Positions 30,400-42,767 of a stretch of DNA of 64,000 bases are shown here, one piece after another. The stretch covers positions 1,550,001 to 1,614,000 of the forward strand of contig NC_089458.1 in NCBI RefSeq assembly GCF_026210795.1, given 5' to 3'. The position numbers and the translations under genes are program-made. The notes under the pieces were generated by a model. That model saw only the letters and a program-made list of their open reading frames with translations. It did no database searches and had not been told where the DNA came from. Numbering within the stretch: the first letter of the stretch is position 1; each line of letters begins with the position of its first letter. The DNA comes from Rhizophagus irregularis (Eukaryota; Glomeromycota; Glomeromycetes; Glomerales; Glomeraceae).

Positions 30400-31119
30400 C
30401 ACACCAAAAAGAAAACTCTTCTAAACCTTTTCATTCCTCGATATTTAATTTTTCAATTTTCCGTATTCAATAGATGAATGTATAATATAGTTGTTTTATA
30501 CCTTTGACCTAATATTTGCTTTTATATGATCATAATGATGAGAAGTTCTTTACATTAATGTTACATGAGAATAAAAATTTCCAAATTTCACATTCTTATT
30601 TTCAATTCTTTTCGAATAAGAACGATGGTATCAATCACCGTTTTCTATAAACAATATAAAAATTCTTATTTTAAAAGGAAAAAGTTATTATGTATCAATA
30701 GTAATAATCGTAAGCTAGCTGAATATAATATAATTCACGAACTAAGCAGCAGACGATTATTAAGTTAGAGTATTTACTCTATTTACTCCAATATCTTAAT
30801 CAATTATTAAGGTTTTCGAAAACAACAAATACTCATGAGCAAGTAAATGACCAATAGAAATTTTTATTCAATTGTTTCATACGTATATAATTATATTGAC
30901 AATTTGATCAGAGATAACAAAATTTTCTTGAGCTGAGAATGTATTTAAATTGGAGTATTGCAGATGTTTTAATGCACTCACAACATTTATTTATTATGAT
31001 ATACAAATAATATAAAAATTTAAGCTGAAAGCCGATTAATATTTGAGTAGTCATTTTTTTTATCCAAATTTTTTCGTCTCAATAATTCTATTTTGATCAT
31101 TCCGATGATGGATTGAAGA
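30400..31119. other. Spacer between the 5S gene and the Argonaute array
   Basis: No gene supported; the 67-codon frame at 30565 has no recognisable features. The last exon expected for the leftmost Argonaute unit is not found here. Confidence 0.5.
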
Positions 31120-32802
31120 ATTTTGCTAGAATTTACTCTCTGAAACAACGATAGAATAAATACGGTTTCTTCCAGTAGTCTGATAAAATGTTTTTAATAA
31201 TTCCTTAATCATTTCAACAATAACCAATTTGAACACGAATTGAAGCAGCATACCGAGATGCTTTGTATTCATTGAAGTAGTTCACAGCAACAATAGATGA
31301 GTATACCAGGAGCAGGGTGAGAAACAGATACACTCAGGATATTAGCAAAATATTGTTTTTTTTTTCTGATATATATATATATATATATTAAAACATATGC
31401 CTGCCCTGAATACATTATTTGGGTAGCAACATCAATTACTGTATTGTTCACGCACACCAATACCAGGAAACACAGACTTTGATCTAGTCAAGTCTAACCT
31501 TGAGCCTTGAGGATTACTGCTTTGTATGTTTGAAATATTCATTTTAGTATCTTAACATGTGGTGGCTAATTCTCTAATGAATTCTTGTATTTCTTCTTCA
31601 TTTCCAAAAACAACACATGTCTGTGCAACAAATGTTGCACTAGTTGGCAACTGTTTTATCCCTCAAATTTCATGAAACCAATATCTTGGAGAAGAAGGAT
31701 GATAATGTGATTTTGGAGCCATCTTCAGTTATTAGATACTCGAGAACCAAATTGTTGCAAATATGATATTGTCAATTTTATTAGCACGTGATTGAGGTAA
31801 TTGATAAATCTGCACATATATATTATATATTAGTTTTACATACTCTACTACATTACATAGTACTTCCATTGGTGAATATGTCTCTCCTCGGATAACAATG
31901 CAAGGAAGAAATGGATATTGTAATTGTACATTATACGTTCATAAAGCAGCATCGGTTTGATTACCAATCACTATCATCGAATGTAATATGGAGACTGGAG
32001 TATTAGTTAATAAATTAACGGTTTAAAGCCTTTTCATCATGTATGACATAAATTTTTAAATTCTTTAAACTTTTAATTTTAAGATCTTTAATTGATCTTT
32101 TATTGAGCAATTTTAATCCTATATTTATTAAATTACCACATTCATAAAAACCAGTATCATGAATATAAATATTTATTATCATTTTCCTAGGTGTTGGCTT
32201 AATAGATTGAAAATAAACCTCTACTTTCCACTAAGAGGTCGTGAACCCTGATTAGTACAAAATATTCTCCTACTCTTTTAAGCTTCATAGGGTTAATGCA
32301 TTAAGAGCCATAATACCTAATTAACATCAAAATTAGATTTAAGTAAGAGGGATATTAATTTAATTTAACTTGTTAAAAGTTTTTATGTTTTTTTACTAGT
32401 TTTTTTATGTTAGTGAACAATTTTCATTAATTAAGCTTACGATATCTTTTATATAAATTTTCAGCGAACCTTCTTAATTGAATTTAAAAGAACGCGGAAA
32501 TCTTCTACTCATTATTTGCATCATCCTCTGAAATAATTACATCTAAAATATGTATGTGTATAACCGAATGGAAACTGTTTGGCAGTATAACTTTACAACG
32601 CCCACCAAATACAGCTCTTACGCCATAAAATGATTTTTCTGCTATTTGAAAGTTTTCTATTAAAGTTAATGAAACAAGTGGTATAACTACAAAGTTATAC
32701 AATTTTAGGGTAAAGAAGAGCCGTTACTTCGAAACAATTTATTATAACTTTTATAGGACGGTCTATACGACTTAAACTAGGACGTTTAACAAATTCTGAC
32801 AT
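31120..32802 (-). pseudogene. Argonaute unit 1, truncated pseudogene
   Basis: Leftmost (3'-most) unit of the array. The start MSEFVKRP lies at 32802 and is recognisable, followed by decayed exon 1, a PAZ exon with frameshifts (about 31860-32300) and a decayed MID/PIWI exon (about 31130-31830) in which SVSHPAPG marks the first catalytic site, Asp being Ser (TCT). Exon 4, with the end of PIWI, is absent. Many stops and deletions. It resembles unit 2 most. Confidence 0.85.
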
Positions 32803-32950
32803 ATTATATTAGACATTTTTTTCGTTCCTTGATGTATAATTCATCTCAAAATATTATAATTTTATGGTTATAATCATAATGTGTGTCATTGAAATTCAAT
32901 CATTTTGTAAATTTAAAGATTAAACTGTAATAATTCAGTTATATTCAGTA

Positions 32951-33000
32951 CGAAGTTGTCAATCCACGAACAAACATTGAGGCATTGACACAAAATAAGA
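32951..33000 (-). promoter_or_regulatory. Decayed array upstream block, unit 1
   Basis: A weak version of the block found before the intact copies (words CCACGAACAAA, TTGAGGCA and TTGACA are recognisable), about 150 bp before the relic start. Confidence 0.4.
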
Positions 33001-33435
33001 TATGAATTTTTACGATTTAAGACAACGAAAATCAAAAAGTATAATGAATTCACATTTTTTTTTCTCTCTATTAAATGTTGTCCCTTCAATATTTAATTTG
33101 ATCCGGTCTAATTAATAATTTGGATAAGAAAATTTACTTAAAACTAAATAAAATAAGTAAAATTTTGATTGGTTAAGTTTTAGCAAATTTTCTAATCAAA
33201 TTTTTTAGTCTATTCTAATTATTTTGAGATTATTCTTTAACCTTTTTTTATTCGGTATATCATCAAAAATCTTACAATCGAAAAAAATTTTGTAATTCTA
33301 CAGCTTTATTGAAAAAATATATGCTACAAAAAGTTGAATTCTATAAACATGATATAAACTAATGATAATTCTGGAATATATTCACGAAATACAGTATCTG
33401 GTTATTATTACATAAAATACATAACCCTTAGTAGT

Positions 33436-36052
33436 TCAGGTTTTACAGTAGCATAACTGGTACCTCTTGCATTTGCAATGAAATCTTGTTCTACGACAAA
33501 CTAAACGAGCATAATACACTGATGGAACAATAGAAACTGCACGAGTGCATCGAGCAAAAGAATAGCACAAATTATATGTTAAGATTTGAAGTGCATCAGA
33601 ACTGAATCCATTTTCATCAAACAACACGCGATAATGAGTCGGACGTGAAGTCCCTTGCAAACTAGTGTGGCTTTGAAGATAAAAATCAAATCTTGAGTTA
33701 TTGTTTATTCGACTACCGTACCAGGGAGGCAGTTGCCTGCTCTGTCACCATCTTTTTTATCAATTGGAAAAAAGCGAGTGTGATGACGTTTTTGCGCAAC
33801 CACAAAGGTCACTTCAAGTGATTTGCATACAACTAAATGTTTATTAAGACAATTTAAGTAAAGCGTATTTGAAATCTCATTATAAAATGACGAAATAATA
33901 AATATATACTGTACCTTTTATTGCCTTGATTTCATACTATAGCATTGCAAGGAATTGGCCTTCGGAAACACCGTTTCGATAAAATAAAATACGTTCCGCT
34001 TTTCTTTCACAAGTCTGATAAAATGTTTTTAATAATTATTTAGTCATGTCTGCTAAATGACTAATAACTTCTTGTTGAACACGAATTGAAGCAACATATC
34101 GAGATGCCATTGCATCTATTGAAGCAGCCACAGCTGCAATAGATGGACGACTGGTATCACCAGGAACAGGGTGAATAACAGATGCACCCAATATGATGGT
34201 TGGACTCTCTGAAACGAAGAGCAATTGGCTTGGATTAATGAACGAATTCATACCACCAAGTTTAGCATTTATTTTAAGATAAACATTAACACAATATTGC
34301 TTTTTTATTGCAAACATATTCCTGCTCTGAATACATAGAGTAACAACACCAGTTACTGTATCGCCGACGCGTTTAATTTCGGCATCATATAATGATACAC
34401 CAGTGTTAGGAAGAATACATAAAATTAATTGAGGCTGTGCTTTAGCATCGTTTCCAGCCTTAAGCCAAACTTGCTTTAAAGAATTTTCAATATCACCCAG
34501 AAGATTAAAGTATTATATAGGTGGTTTCCTATTTAGAATATTCATTCCAGCATCTTGACATGTGGTAACCAATTCTCTAATAAATTTTTGTATAGCGCTC
34601 ATAGGAAAATCATTTTCACTTCCAAAAACAGTACATGCCCATGAACCAAGTTGTTGCACCAGTGGCAACTTTCTTATCCCTCAAATTCCATAAACCATTT
34701 CTTGGACTATCTCTAGAAGTAAGGTTATACTGTAATTTGGAGCAGGAAATATTCTTGCTTGAGTTATAGCCACCTCATTAGATACCCGAAAATCAAATCG
34801 CTGCATATAGTACTCATTTTGTTGATAATTAAGAATTCCGATACCTTGGTTAATTTTATTAGCACGTGATTGAGATGGTTGACAATCATACTGTATTTGC
34901 CGTGTCTTTCATTCAATTTGCGCATAAAAAGTTGTCCCTAACAATACACAATGCGTTAAAAATAATTTTATTCCATATTGATTAATATGTTGTTTTACAT
35001 ACCTCAACTACATTACATACTTCCAATGGTAAATAAGTTTCCTCTCGGATGACAATGCAAGGAAGGAATGGATGTTGTAATTGCATATTATATTTTCTTT
35101 GAAAGTATGAAGCAACATCAGTTTGATTACCATTATCATCAAATGTAGTAGTATTACTATCTGAAGTATTAGTTACTTTAGAAATTCTAAATCGGCGGTT
35201 TAAAGCATTTTCATCATGAGTGGCATAAATTTTTAAATTCTTTAAAAAATTTTCAATCTTTAGTCGATCTCTCTCTGAAATATCTCTAAGTTCTTCAATG
35301 GTCCTTTTATTAAGCACTTTTTTCACTATCCGTGTTAAACTGCTACTTTCATAAAAAGCGGTAGCATGAAAATCAATATTTATCATCATATTCTATTAGC
35401 CGTTGGTCTAATAGATTGAAAATAACCTTGCCAAGCCTCTACTCCCTCATTAAGAGATTGTGAACCCTGATTAGTACAAAATATTCACCCCGTCTTTTAA
35501 GCATCATTGATGGCATATGATGAATCAATACATTAAGAGCCATAATACCTAATTGACGTTAAAATTAAATTTTAAGTACTATTTTAATTGTGAAAAGAAA
35601 AATTATAAATATTAACCTGTTAAAACATTTAATGTCATAAGTCCACGTCTGTCAAGAAACATATTGATCTCTTCCATATGAATTTCAGCGACTTTCTTAA
35701 TTCTTATTTTAAAAATACGTGGAGGTCTTCTATCCACATTATTCGTATTATCCTCTGGCATAGTCACATCTGACATCTAGAGTATGTATATCACCAAAAG
35801 TAAACTGTCTAGAAGTATAAATATTTCCATCAAATACAACTTTTACCCCAAAAAAGAATCTTCTGCTACTCGAAAAATTTTTCTATTTAAAGTTGGAGGA
35901 ACTTCTGGTAAAATTACAATCTCATAATGGTAAACATTATTGAAAGGAAAATCTGTTATTTCGAAATAGTTTATTCTAAGCCTTATAGGACGTCCTAATT
36001 TATCTAAACCAGGACGTTTAACAAATTCTGTAAACAAAGATATTACTTCCAT
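33436..36052 (-). pseudogene. Argonaute unit 2, pseudogene
   Basis: All four exons are present but broken. Exon 1 starts [20 protein letters not shown] at 36052 and loses frame near 35860, where a base is missing after GATTCTTTTTTGGGG. Exon 2 has a stop after RPTANRI, then reads on as a good PAZ (34982-35389). Exon 3 retains ILGASVIHPVPG with Ser (TCT) for the first catalytic Asp and is interrupted several times. Exon 4 lacks the ITF segment and has a stop near 33710, then ends [13 protein letters not shown], where the catalytic His is Arg. Decay looks younger than in unit 1. Confidence 0.88.
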
Positions 36053-36200
36053 AAGTTCAGCGATTTGGCGAAATGGTTTCGTGATATGATTTATTCAGAT
36101 TTTATGGTTATGAACACAAATATAGTAAGTAAGACATCGATAATTCAATCATTTTATAAATTTATAAATTTCACGTCCAAAAAGTTTCAGTTATATTCGA

Positions 36201-36262
36201 TAGTAAATAGCAAAGCCTCACTAAGCCATAAATAAATATTGGGATATTGACATAAAATAAGG
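36201..36262 (-). promoter_or_regulatory. Array upstream block, unit 2 (diverged)
   Basis: CAAAGCCTCACTAAGCCATAA corresponds to the CAAAGCC(T)TATTAAGCCACGAA core seen before the intact copies, here about 150 bp before the ATG at 36052. The TATA-like half is not preserved. Confidence 0.45.
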
Positions 36263-36690
36263 AATGAAAACAGGATATTGAATTTTAATTTTTTGTGACT
36301 GTGTACTTGAATCAGCATTTATTTACTTAAATAAGTTAAGCATACTTTTTATATTGTCACCGGATTTGGCCTAATTAAACGTCAGTTTTAAAAAACCAAA
36401 AATTTTTTTTTTTTGCTCAGTAATTCTATTTTGATTATTTCAACGCGATTAAAATATTTTAACTAAGATTAGATAAAAAAATTTCGTTTTTTTCTTATTT
36501 TATAGTATTTGGTTATTTTTTAACTAATTTTTAGTATGACGCTGAAGTTTATAATCGAAAATTCGAAATATTTATTATAATTCTGTAACTTTATTGAACT
36601 AAAGTATGTGTCAAGAAAGTTGAAATTTACAAAACATGATATAGTAAACTATGTTAAATTCAAATATATTCACAAAATACTTTGTCATCT

Positions 36691-39421
36691 TTACGCAAAA
36701 TACATAAAATTTAGTAATTCAGACTTTACAACGGCATAACTTGCACTTCCTATACCTTCTAAAGTATCTCGATTGCTCCAATTTTCACCACTTACATGAA
36801 ATCTTGCTCTACGACAAACTAAACGAGCATAATACACTGGTGGAACAATAGAAACTGCACGAGTGCATCGAGCAAAATTATAGCATAAATTATATGTTAA
36901 TGTTTGAAGTGAGTCAGCATTGAACCCGTTTTCATCATATAACACGTGATAATGAGCCGGACGTGAAATCCCTTGTAAACTAGGGTGACTTAGAAGATAA
37001 AAATCAAATTCAAAAGGATGCACTACTGTTGTATCAACTACTGTACCAGAAGGACAGTTTCCTGTTCTATCGCCATCTCTTCTAGTGTCAATTGGGAAAA
37101 AGCGAGTGTGATGACGTTTTTGCACAACTACAAAAGTTATCGTTGGTTTATACTTCTCGTCAAGTGACTTGCATGCGGCTGAATATTTAGTAAGATAGTT
37201 TTATTAAGTAAAGCGTATTTGAAATATCAAATATAAAATGAATATATACCATTTATTGCCTTGATTACATTCTCTCGCACTATTAAAAATTGGTTTTCAG
37301 AAATACCATCTCGGTAGAATAAGATACGTTCTGGTTTTCTTCCACAAGTCTGATAAAATGCTTTTAATAATTCCTTAATAATTTCGGCTAGGTCATCAAT
37401 AACTACCTGTTTGCCGTGTTGAATACGAATTGCGGCAAAATATCGAAATGCTTTTGCATCTACTGAGGCAGTGACAGCAGCAATAGATGAGCGACCGGTA
37501 TTCTGTTCCCCAGGAGCAGGGTGAATAACAGATGCGCCCATTATGATAGTTGGACGTTGTGTAATAAAGGGCATTTGGCTTGGATCAATGAATGAATTCA
37601 TACCACCAAGTTTAACATTTATTTTAAGACAAACATTAGCACAATATTGCTTTTTTGCTGAAAACATATGCTTTCCTTGGATACACTGAGTAGCAACACC
37701 AATTACTGTATCGCAAACGCGTTTAATTTCGGCATACAATGGTGCACCAGTATTAGGGAGAATACATAAAATTAATTGAGGGTTAGATTTAGCCGAGTTT
37801 CCAGCCCTAACCCAAACTTGTTTTAAAGAATTTTCAATACCGCCTTGAGGGTTACAATGTTGAATAGGTGGATTTCTATTTGGAATATTCATTCCAGCAA
37901 CTTGACACGTGTTAACCAATTCTCTAATAAAATTTTGTATAGTGCCTATTGGATAATCTCTTTCACTTCCAAAAACAGCACATGCCCATGAACCAAGCGT
38001 TGCACCAGTGGCAACTTTTTTATTCTTTAAATTCCATAAACCATCTTTTGGAATGAAAGTATCCTCTTTAGAGGCAGGATGGTAATATAATGTTGGAGTA
38101 GGTAATACTCTTGCTTGAGTTATAACCATATCATTTGATATCTGAAAACCAAATTGATATATATACTCATTTTGTCGATAATTAAGAATTTCGATACCTT
38201 GGTTAATTGTATTAGTACGTATTTGAGGTGGTTGACAAGTAAATTCAATCATATCCGCCATTTGTCTTTCATTTAATTTGCGCATATAACGTTGCCCCTA
38301 GTAAATATAAAATACGGTTAAAAAGAAAAAAAATTTTCTTATACTCTGTAATTGAACATATGACAGTTTTATATACCTCAACTACATTACATATTTCTAT
38401 TGGTAAATAAGTTTCATTTCGTACAACAACGCAAGGAAGGAACGGATATTGTAGTCTTCTACCATACGTACTAAAAAAGTATGTAGCAATATCGATTTGT
38501 TGACCATTAACTTCAAATGTAGTACTAGAAGCTGAAGTATTAGTTAATTTAGAAATTCTAAATCGGTGTCTTGAAAAACGAAGAACGACAAAAATTTTTA
38601 GATTCTTTAAACATTTTTCAAGCTTTGTACGATCTCTTTCTTGAATCCTCCATAGATCTTCAACGGTACTCTTACCGAGTATTCTTACAACTAATTGTAT
38701 TAAGCTGCCTCTTTCATAAAAAGCAGTAGCATGTAAATCAATATTTATCATCATTTTCCTAGGTTTTGGTCTAATAGATTGAAAATATCCTTGCCAAACC
38801 TCCATCCCTCCATCAAGGAGTTGTGAACCCTGATTAGTATAAAATATTCTCCCTACTTTTATATGCTCCTTTGATGGTTTATGATGAATCAATACATTAA
38901 GAGCCATAATGCCTAATTAACAATAGAATAAATTTTAAGGAAACATTTTAACTAATTATAAAAAGAGAAACTATAATGAATAAATTTTAACCTGTTAAAA
39001 TATTTGATGATATAGAACAATCTCCGTTAAGAAATCTGTTGATCTCTCTCATATCAATTTCAGCGACTTTCCTAATTATAACTTTATAAACACGTGGAAG
39101 CATTATACCCACATTATTCATATCATTCTCTGGCATAGTCACTTCTAAATTATGTGCATCACCAAAAGGAAACGGTCTGACGGCATAAACATTTCTACGA
39201 CCATCAAATACAGCTTTTACACCAGAAAAAGAATTTTCTGCTTCTTGAATAATTCTTCTATTCGAAGTTGGAGAAACTTCTGGTATAATTACAATGTCAT
39301 AATGATAAATTTTTGGAAAAGGAAGATCCGTTATTTCGAAATAATTTGTTCGAACTTTTATAGAATGACCAACACGACCTAAATCAGGACGTCTAACGAA
39401 TTCTGCTATACTACTATCCAT
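36691..39421 (-). CDS. Argonaute unit 3 (predicted slicer-dead, S-V-D-R)
   Basis: Small-RNA-binding protein of the AGO clade. Four exons (39421-38992, 38912-38377, 38297-37250, 37178-36691) encode 833 residues. Exon 1 is the N domain, exon 2 linker 1 plus PAZ (FRISKLTNT...YPFLPC), exon 3 linker 2, MID and the first half of PIWI, exon 4 the end of PIWI to LLNFMYF at the C-terminus. MID residues that hold the guide 5' phosphate in animal AGO ([22 protein letters not shown]) are kept. The slicer tetrad is gone: GASVIHP has Ser578 (codon TCT) for Asp, GKQVVID has Val for the glutamate finger, FYRDGISE keeps Asp, and YYARLV has Arg for His. The frame is fully open, so it is probably still a gene. 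A noncatalytic guide-binding role is an inference. Confidence 0.92.
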
Positions 39422-39490
39422 GAATTGAATGATAAAAGTGAGTTAAGATAAAAAATTCAATTTTTAAAAAATATTAATCGATAGTATTAA

Positions 39491-39558
39491 TAAGAAATTC
39501 AAAGCCTTATTAAGCCACGAACCGAACCTTGAGGCACAATGGATTATATAATAGTATT
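39491..39558 (-). promoter_or_regulatory. Array upstream block, unit 3
   Basis: Plus-strand reading AAAGCCTTATTAAGCCACGA, then CCTTGAGGCACAATGG and ATTATATAATAG, 70 bp before the ATG at 39421. The same block, in the same order, precedes units 4-6. The ATTATATAAT word is a TATA-box candidate. Confidence 0.65.
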
Positions 39559-39717
39559 TTTAAAAAAATTTCCAACAAATCGTTTAAAATAAAATTTTTT
39601 TATTGATGCCAAAATATACTATATACTAGTAAGATATTCACAACTATAATTTTTTAATTTTTGGATAGGCTATTATTAATAAGTACTATTATAAATAATT
39701 TTGGTGCTTCATTAGCT

Positions 39718-42451
39718 TTACATAAAATACATAGTCTTTAGTAATTCAGTTTTTACAGCAGCGTATCTGGCTACTCCCGCACCTTCTGGAGTATCTGGAG
39801 TATCTGGATCGCTCCAATTTTCACCACTTGCATGAAATCTTGCTCTAGCGCAAACTAAATGAGCATAATACACTGGTGGAACAATAGAAACTGCACGAGT
39901 ACATCGAGCAAAATTATAGCATAAATTGTATGTTAATGTTTGAAGTGAGTCTGCATTGAATACATTTTCATCAAGTAACACGTGATAATGCATCGGACGT
40001 GAAGTCCCTTGCAAATTAGGGTGACTTTGAAGATAAAAGTCAAATTCAAAAGGATGTACTATTGTTGAATCAACTACTGTACCAGAAGAACAATTTCCTG
40101 TTCTATCGCCATCTCTCGCATTAGTTGGGAAAAAACGAGTGTGATGACGTTTTTGTACAACTACAAAAGTTATTGTTGGTTTATACTTCTCGTCAAGAGA
40201 CCTACATGCTTCTAAATATTTATTGACAATTTAAGTGAAATATTATTATAAAATGACTTAAAATATTAATAAATATATACCTTTTATTGACTTGGTTTCA
40301 TCCTTTAACACTATAGAAAATTGACCTTCTGAAACGCCGTCTCGATAAAATAAAATACGTTCCGGTTTTCTTCCACAGGTCATATAAAATGTTTTTAATA
40401 ATTCTTTAACCATTTCTGCTAAATCACTAATAACTTCCTGTCTGCCAGTTTGAACACGAATTGAAGCAGCATATCGATATGCTTTTGCGTCCATTGAAGC
40501 AGTCACAGCAGCAATGGACGGACGACCCATATTCTCTGCACCTGGAGCAGGATGAGTAACGCTAGCACCCATAAGGATAGTCGGGCGCTGTGTAATAAAG
40601 GGCATTTGGCTTGGATTAATGAATGAATTCATGCCACCAAGTTTAACATTTATTTTAAGACAAACATTAGCACAATATTGCTTTTTTACTGTAAACATAT
40701 GTTTTCCCTGAACACATTGAGAAGCGACGCCAATTACGGTATCGCCAACACGTTTAATTTCGGCATACAATGATACACCAGTATTAGGGAGAATACATAA
40801 AATTAATTGAGGTTTAGATTTAGCCAAGTTTCCAGCCTTAACCCAAACTTGTCTCAAAGCAGTTTCAATACCGCCTTGAGGGTTACAATGTTGAATAGGT
40901 GGATTCTTATTTGGAATATTCATTCCAGTATCTTGACATGTGGTAATCAATTCTCTAATGAATTTTTGTATAGCACCCATTGGATAATATCTTTCACTTC
41001 CAAAAACAGCACATGACCATGAACCAAGCGTTGCACCAGTGGCAAATTTTTTATTCCTTAAATTCCATAAACCATCCTTTGGAATGAAAGTATCCTCTTT
41101 AGAAGCAGGATGATAATGTAATGTTGGAGTGGGTAATACCCTTGCTTGAATTATGGCCATTTCATTGGATACTCGGAAACCAAATTGTTGCATATATTCA
41201 TTTAGTCTATAATTAAGAACTTCGATACATTGGCTAATTTTATTAGCACGTGATGAAGGGGGCTGACAAGTAAATTTAATCATATTTTCCGTTTGTCTTT
41301 CATTCAATTTGCGCATATAATGTTGCCCCTAACAAATAATACACAAGTTACATTAAAATAATTTTTTTTCATATTTGATTAGTATATTCAGTTAGTTTTA
41401 CATACCTCAACTACATTACATACTTCCATTGGTAAATAAGTTTCCCTTCGGATGACAATGCAAGGAAGGAACGGATATTGTAGTCTTTTATTATACGTAT
41501 TAAAAAAGTATGTAGCGATATCAATTTGTTGACCATTAACTTCAAATTTAGTACTAGAAGCTGGAGTATTAGTTAATTTAGAAATTCTAAATCGACGTCT
41601 TGAAGCAACTTCACCACGGTGAGTGTCGAAAATTTTTAGATTCTTTAAACATTTTTCAAGCTTTGTACGATCTCTATTGTGAATCCCTCTAAGATCATCA
41701 ACGGACTTCTTATTGAGTTTTTTTGCAACTAATTGTACTAAACTATCACTTTCATAAAAAGCAGTAGCATGTAAATCAACATTTATCATCAGTTTCCTAG
41801 GTGTTGGTCTAATAGATTGAAAATATCCTTGCCAAACCTCTACCCCTCCACTAAGAGATCGTGAACCTTGATTAGTGTAAAATACTCTCCCTACTTTTAT
41901 ATGCTCCTTTGATGGTTTGTTATGAATCAATATATTAAGAACCATAATGCCTAATTAACATTAAAATAAATTTTAAGTAAAGGAAATATTGCAACTAATT
42001 GTAGAAAGAAAATTATAATGAATAAATTTAAACCTGTTAAAATATTTGATGATATAGACCCACGTCCGTTAAGAAATCTGTTGATCTCTTCCATATTAAT
42101 TACAGCGACCCTTCTAATCATTATTTTAAAAGTACGTGGAGTTCTTCCACCCGCATTATCCTCTGGCATAGTCACATCTAATGCTTGTGCATCCCCAAAA
42201 GGAAACGGTCTGATGGTATAAACATTTCTACGACCATCAAATACAGCTCTTATACCGGGAAAAGAATTTTCTGCTACTTGAAAAATTTTTCTATTCAAAG
42301 TTGGAGGAACTTCTGGTATAATTACAATGTCGTAATGGTAAATATTTGAGGAAGGAAAAGCTATTACTTCGAAATAGTTTGTTCTAAGTCTTATAGGATG
42401 ACCTACACGACCAAAATCAGGACGTTTAACGAATTCTGTTATACTAGCCAT
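39718..42451 (-). CDS. Argonaute unit 4 (predicted slicer-dead, S-E-D-H)
   Basis: Four exons (42451-42034, 41950-41406, 41328-40281, 40211-39718) encode 834 residues with the N, PAZ, MID and PIWI order of eukaryotic AGOs. The phosphate-pocket motifs [16 protein letters not shown] and [10 protein letters not shown] are intact. In [14 protein letters not shown] has Ser577 (codon AGC) for the first Asp, while GRQEVIS (Glu), [11 protein letters not shown] (Asp) and [12 protein letters not shown] (His) are normal. Only one catalytic residue is missing, which in animal AGO2 is enough to abolish slicing. Exon 4 shares [15 protein letters not shown] with unit 5. Confidence 0.92.
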
Positions 42452-42530
42452 TATTTGGACAATTGAAAAATGAGCTAAGATATCAAAAAAATTCGATCAA
42501 TCGTATGTTAAATACAAAAAGTTCCAATAG

Positions 42531-42600
42531 ATAAGAAATTGCAAAGCCTTTTTAAGCCAAAAACCAAACCTTGAGGCACAATGGATTATATAATAGTACT
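42531..42600 (-). promoter_or_regulatory. Array upstream block, unit 4
   Basis: ATAAGAAATTGCAAAGCC, TTTAAGCCAAAAACC, CCTTGAGGCACAATGG and ATTATATAATAGTA in order, 80 bp before the ATG at 42451; nearly identical to the block of unit 3. Confidence 0.65.
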
Positions 42601-42767
42601 TTAAAAATTTTCTAACAAATCGGTTAATATACAGTATGTATGTTTGTCAAATTATAATATTTATTTATTTATTTTATTTTATTTCTATGTCAAATTATAA
42701 TAGTAAGATATTCATAACTATGATTTTTATTTTGTAGATAGATTATTAATTTGGTGATTTATTGGCT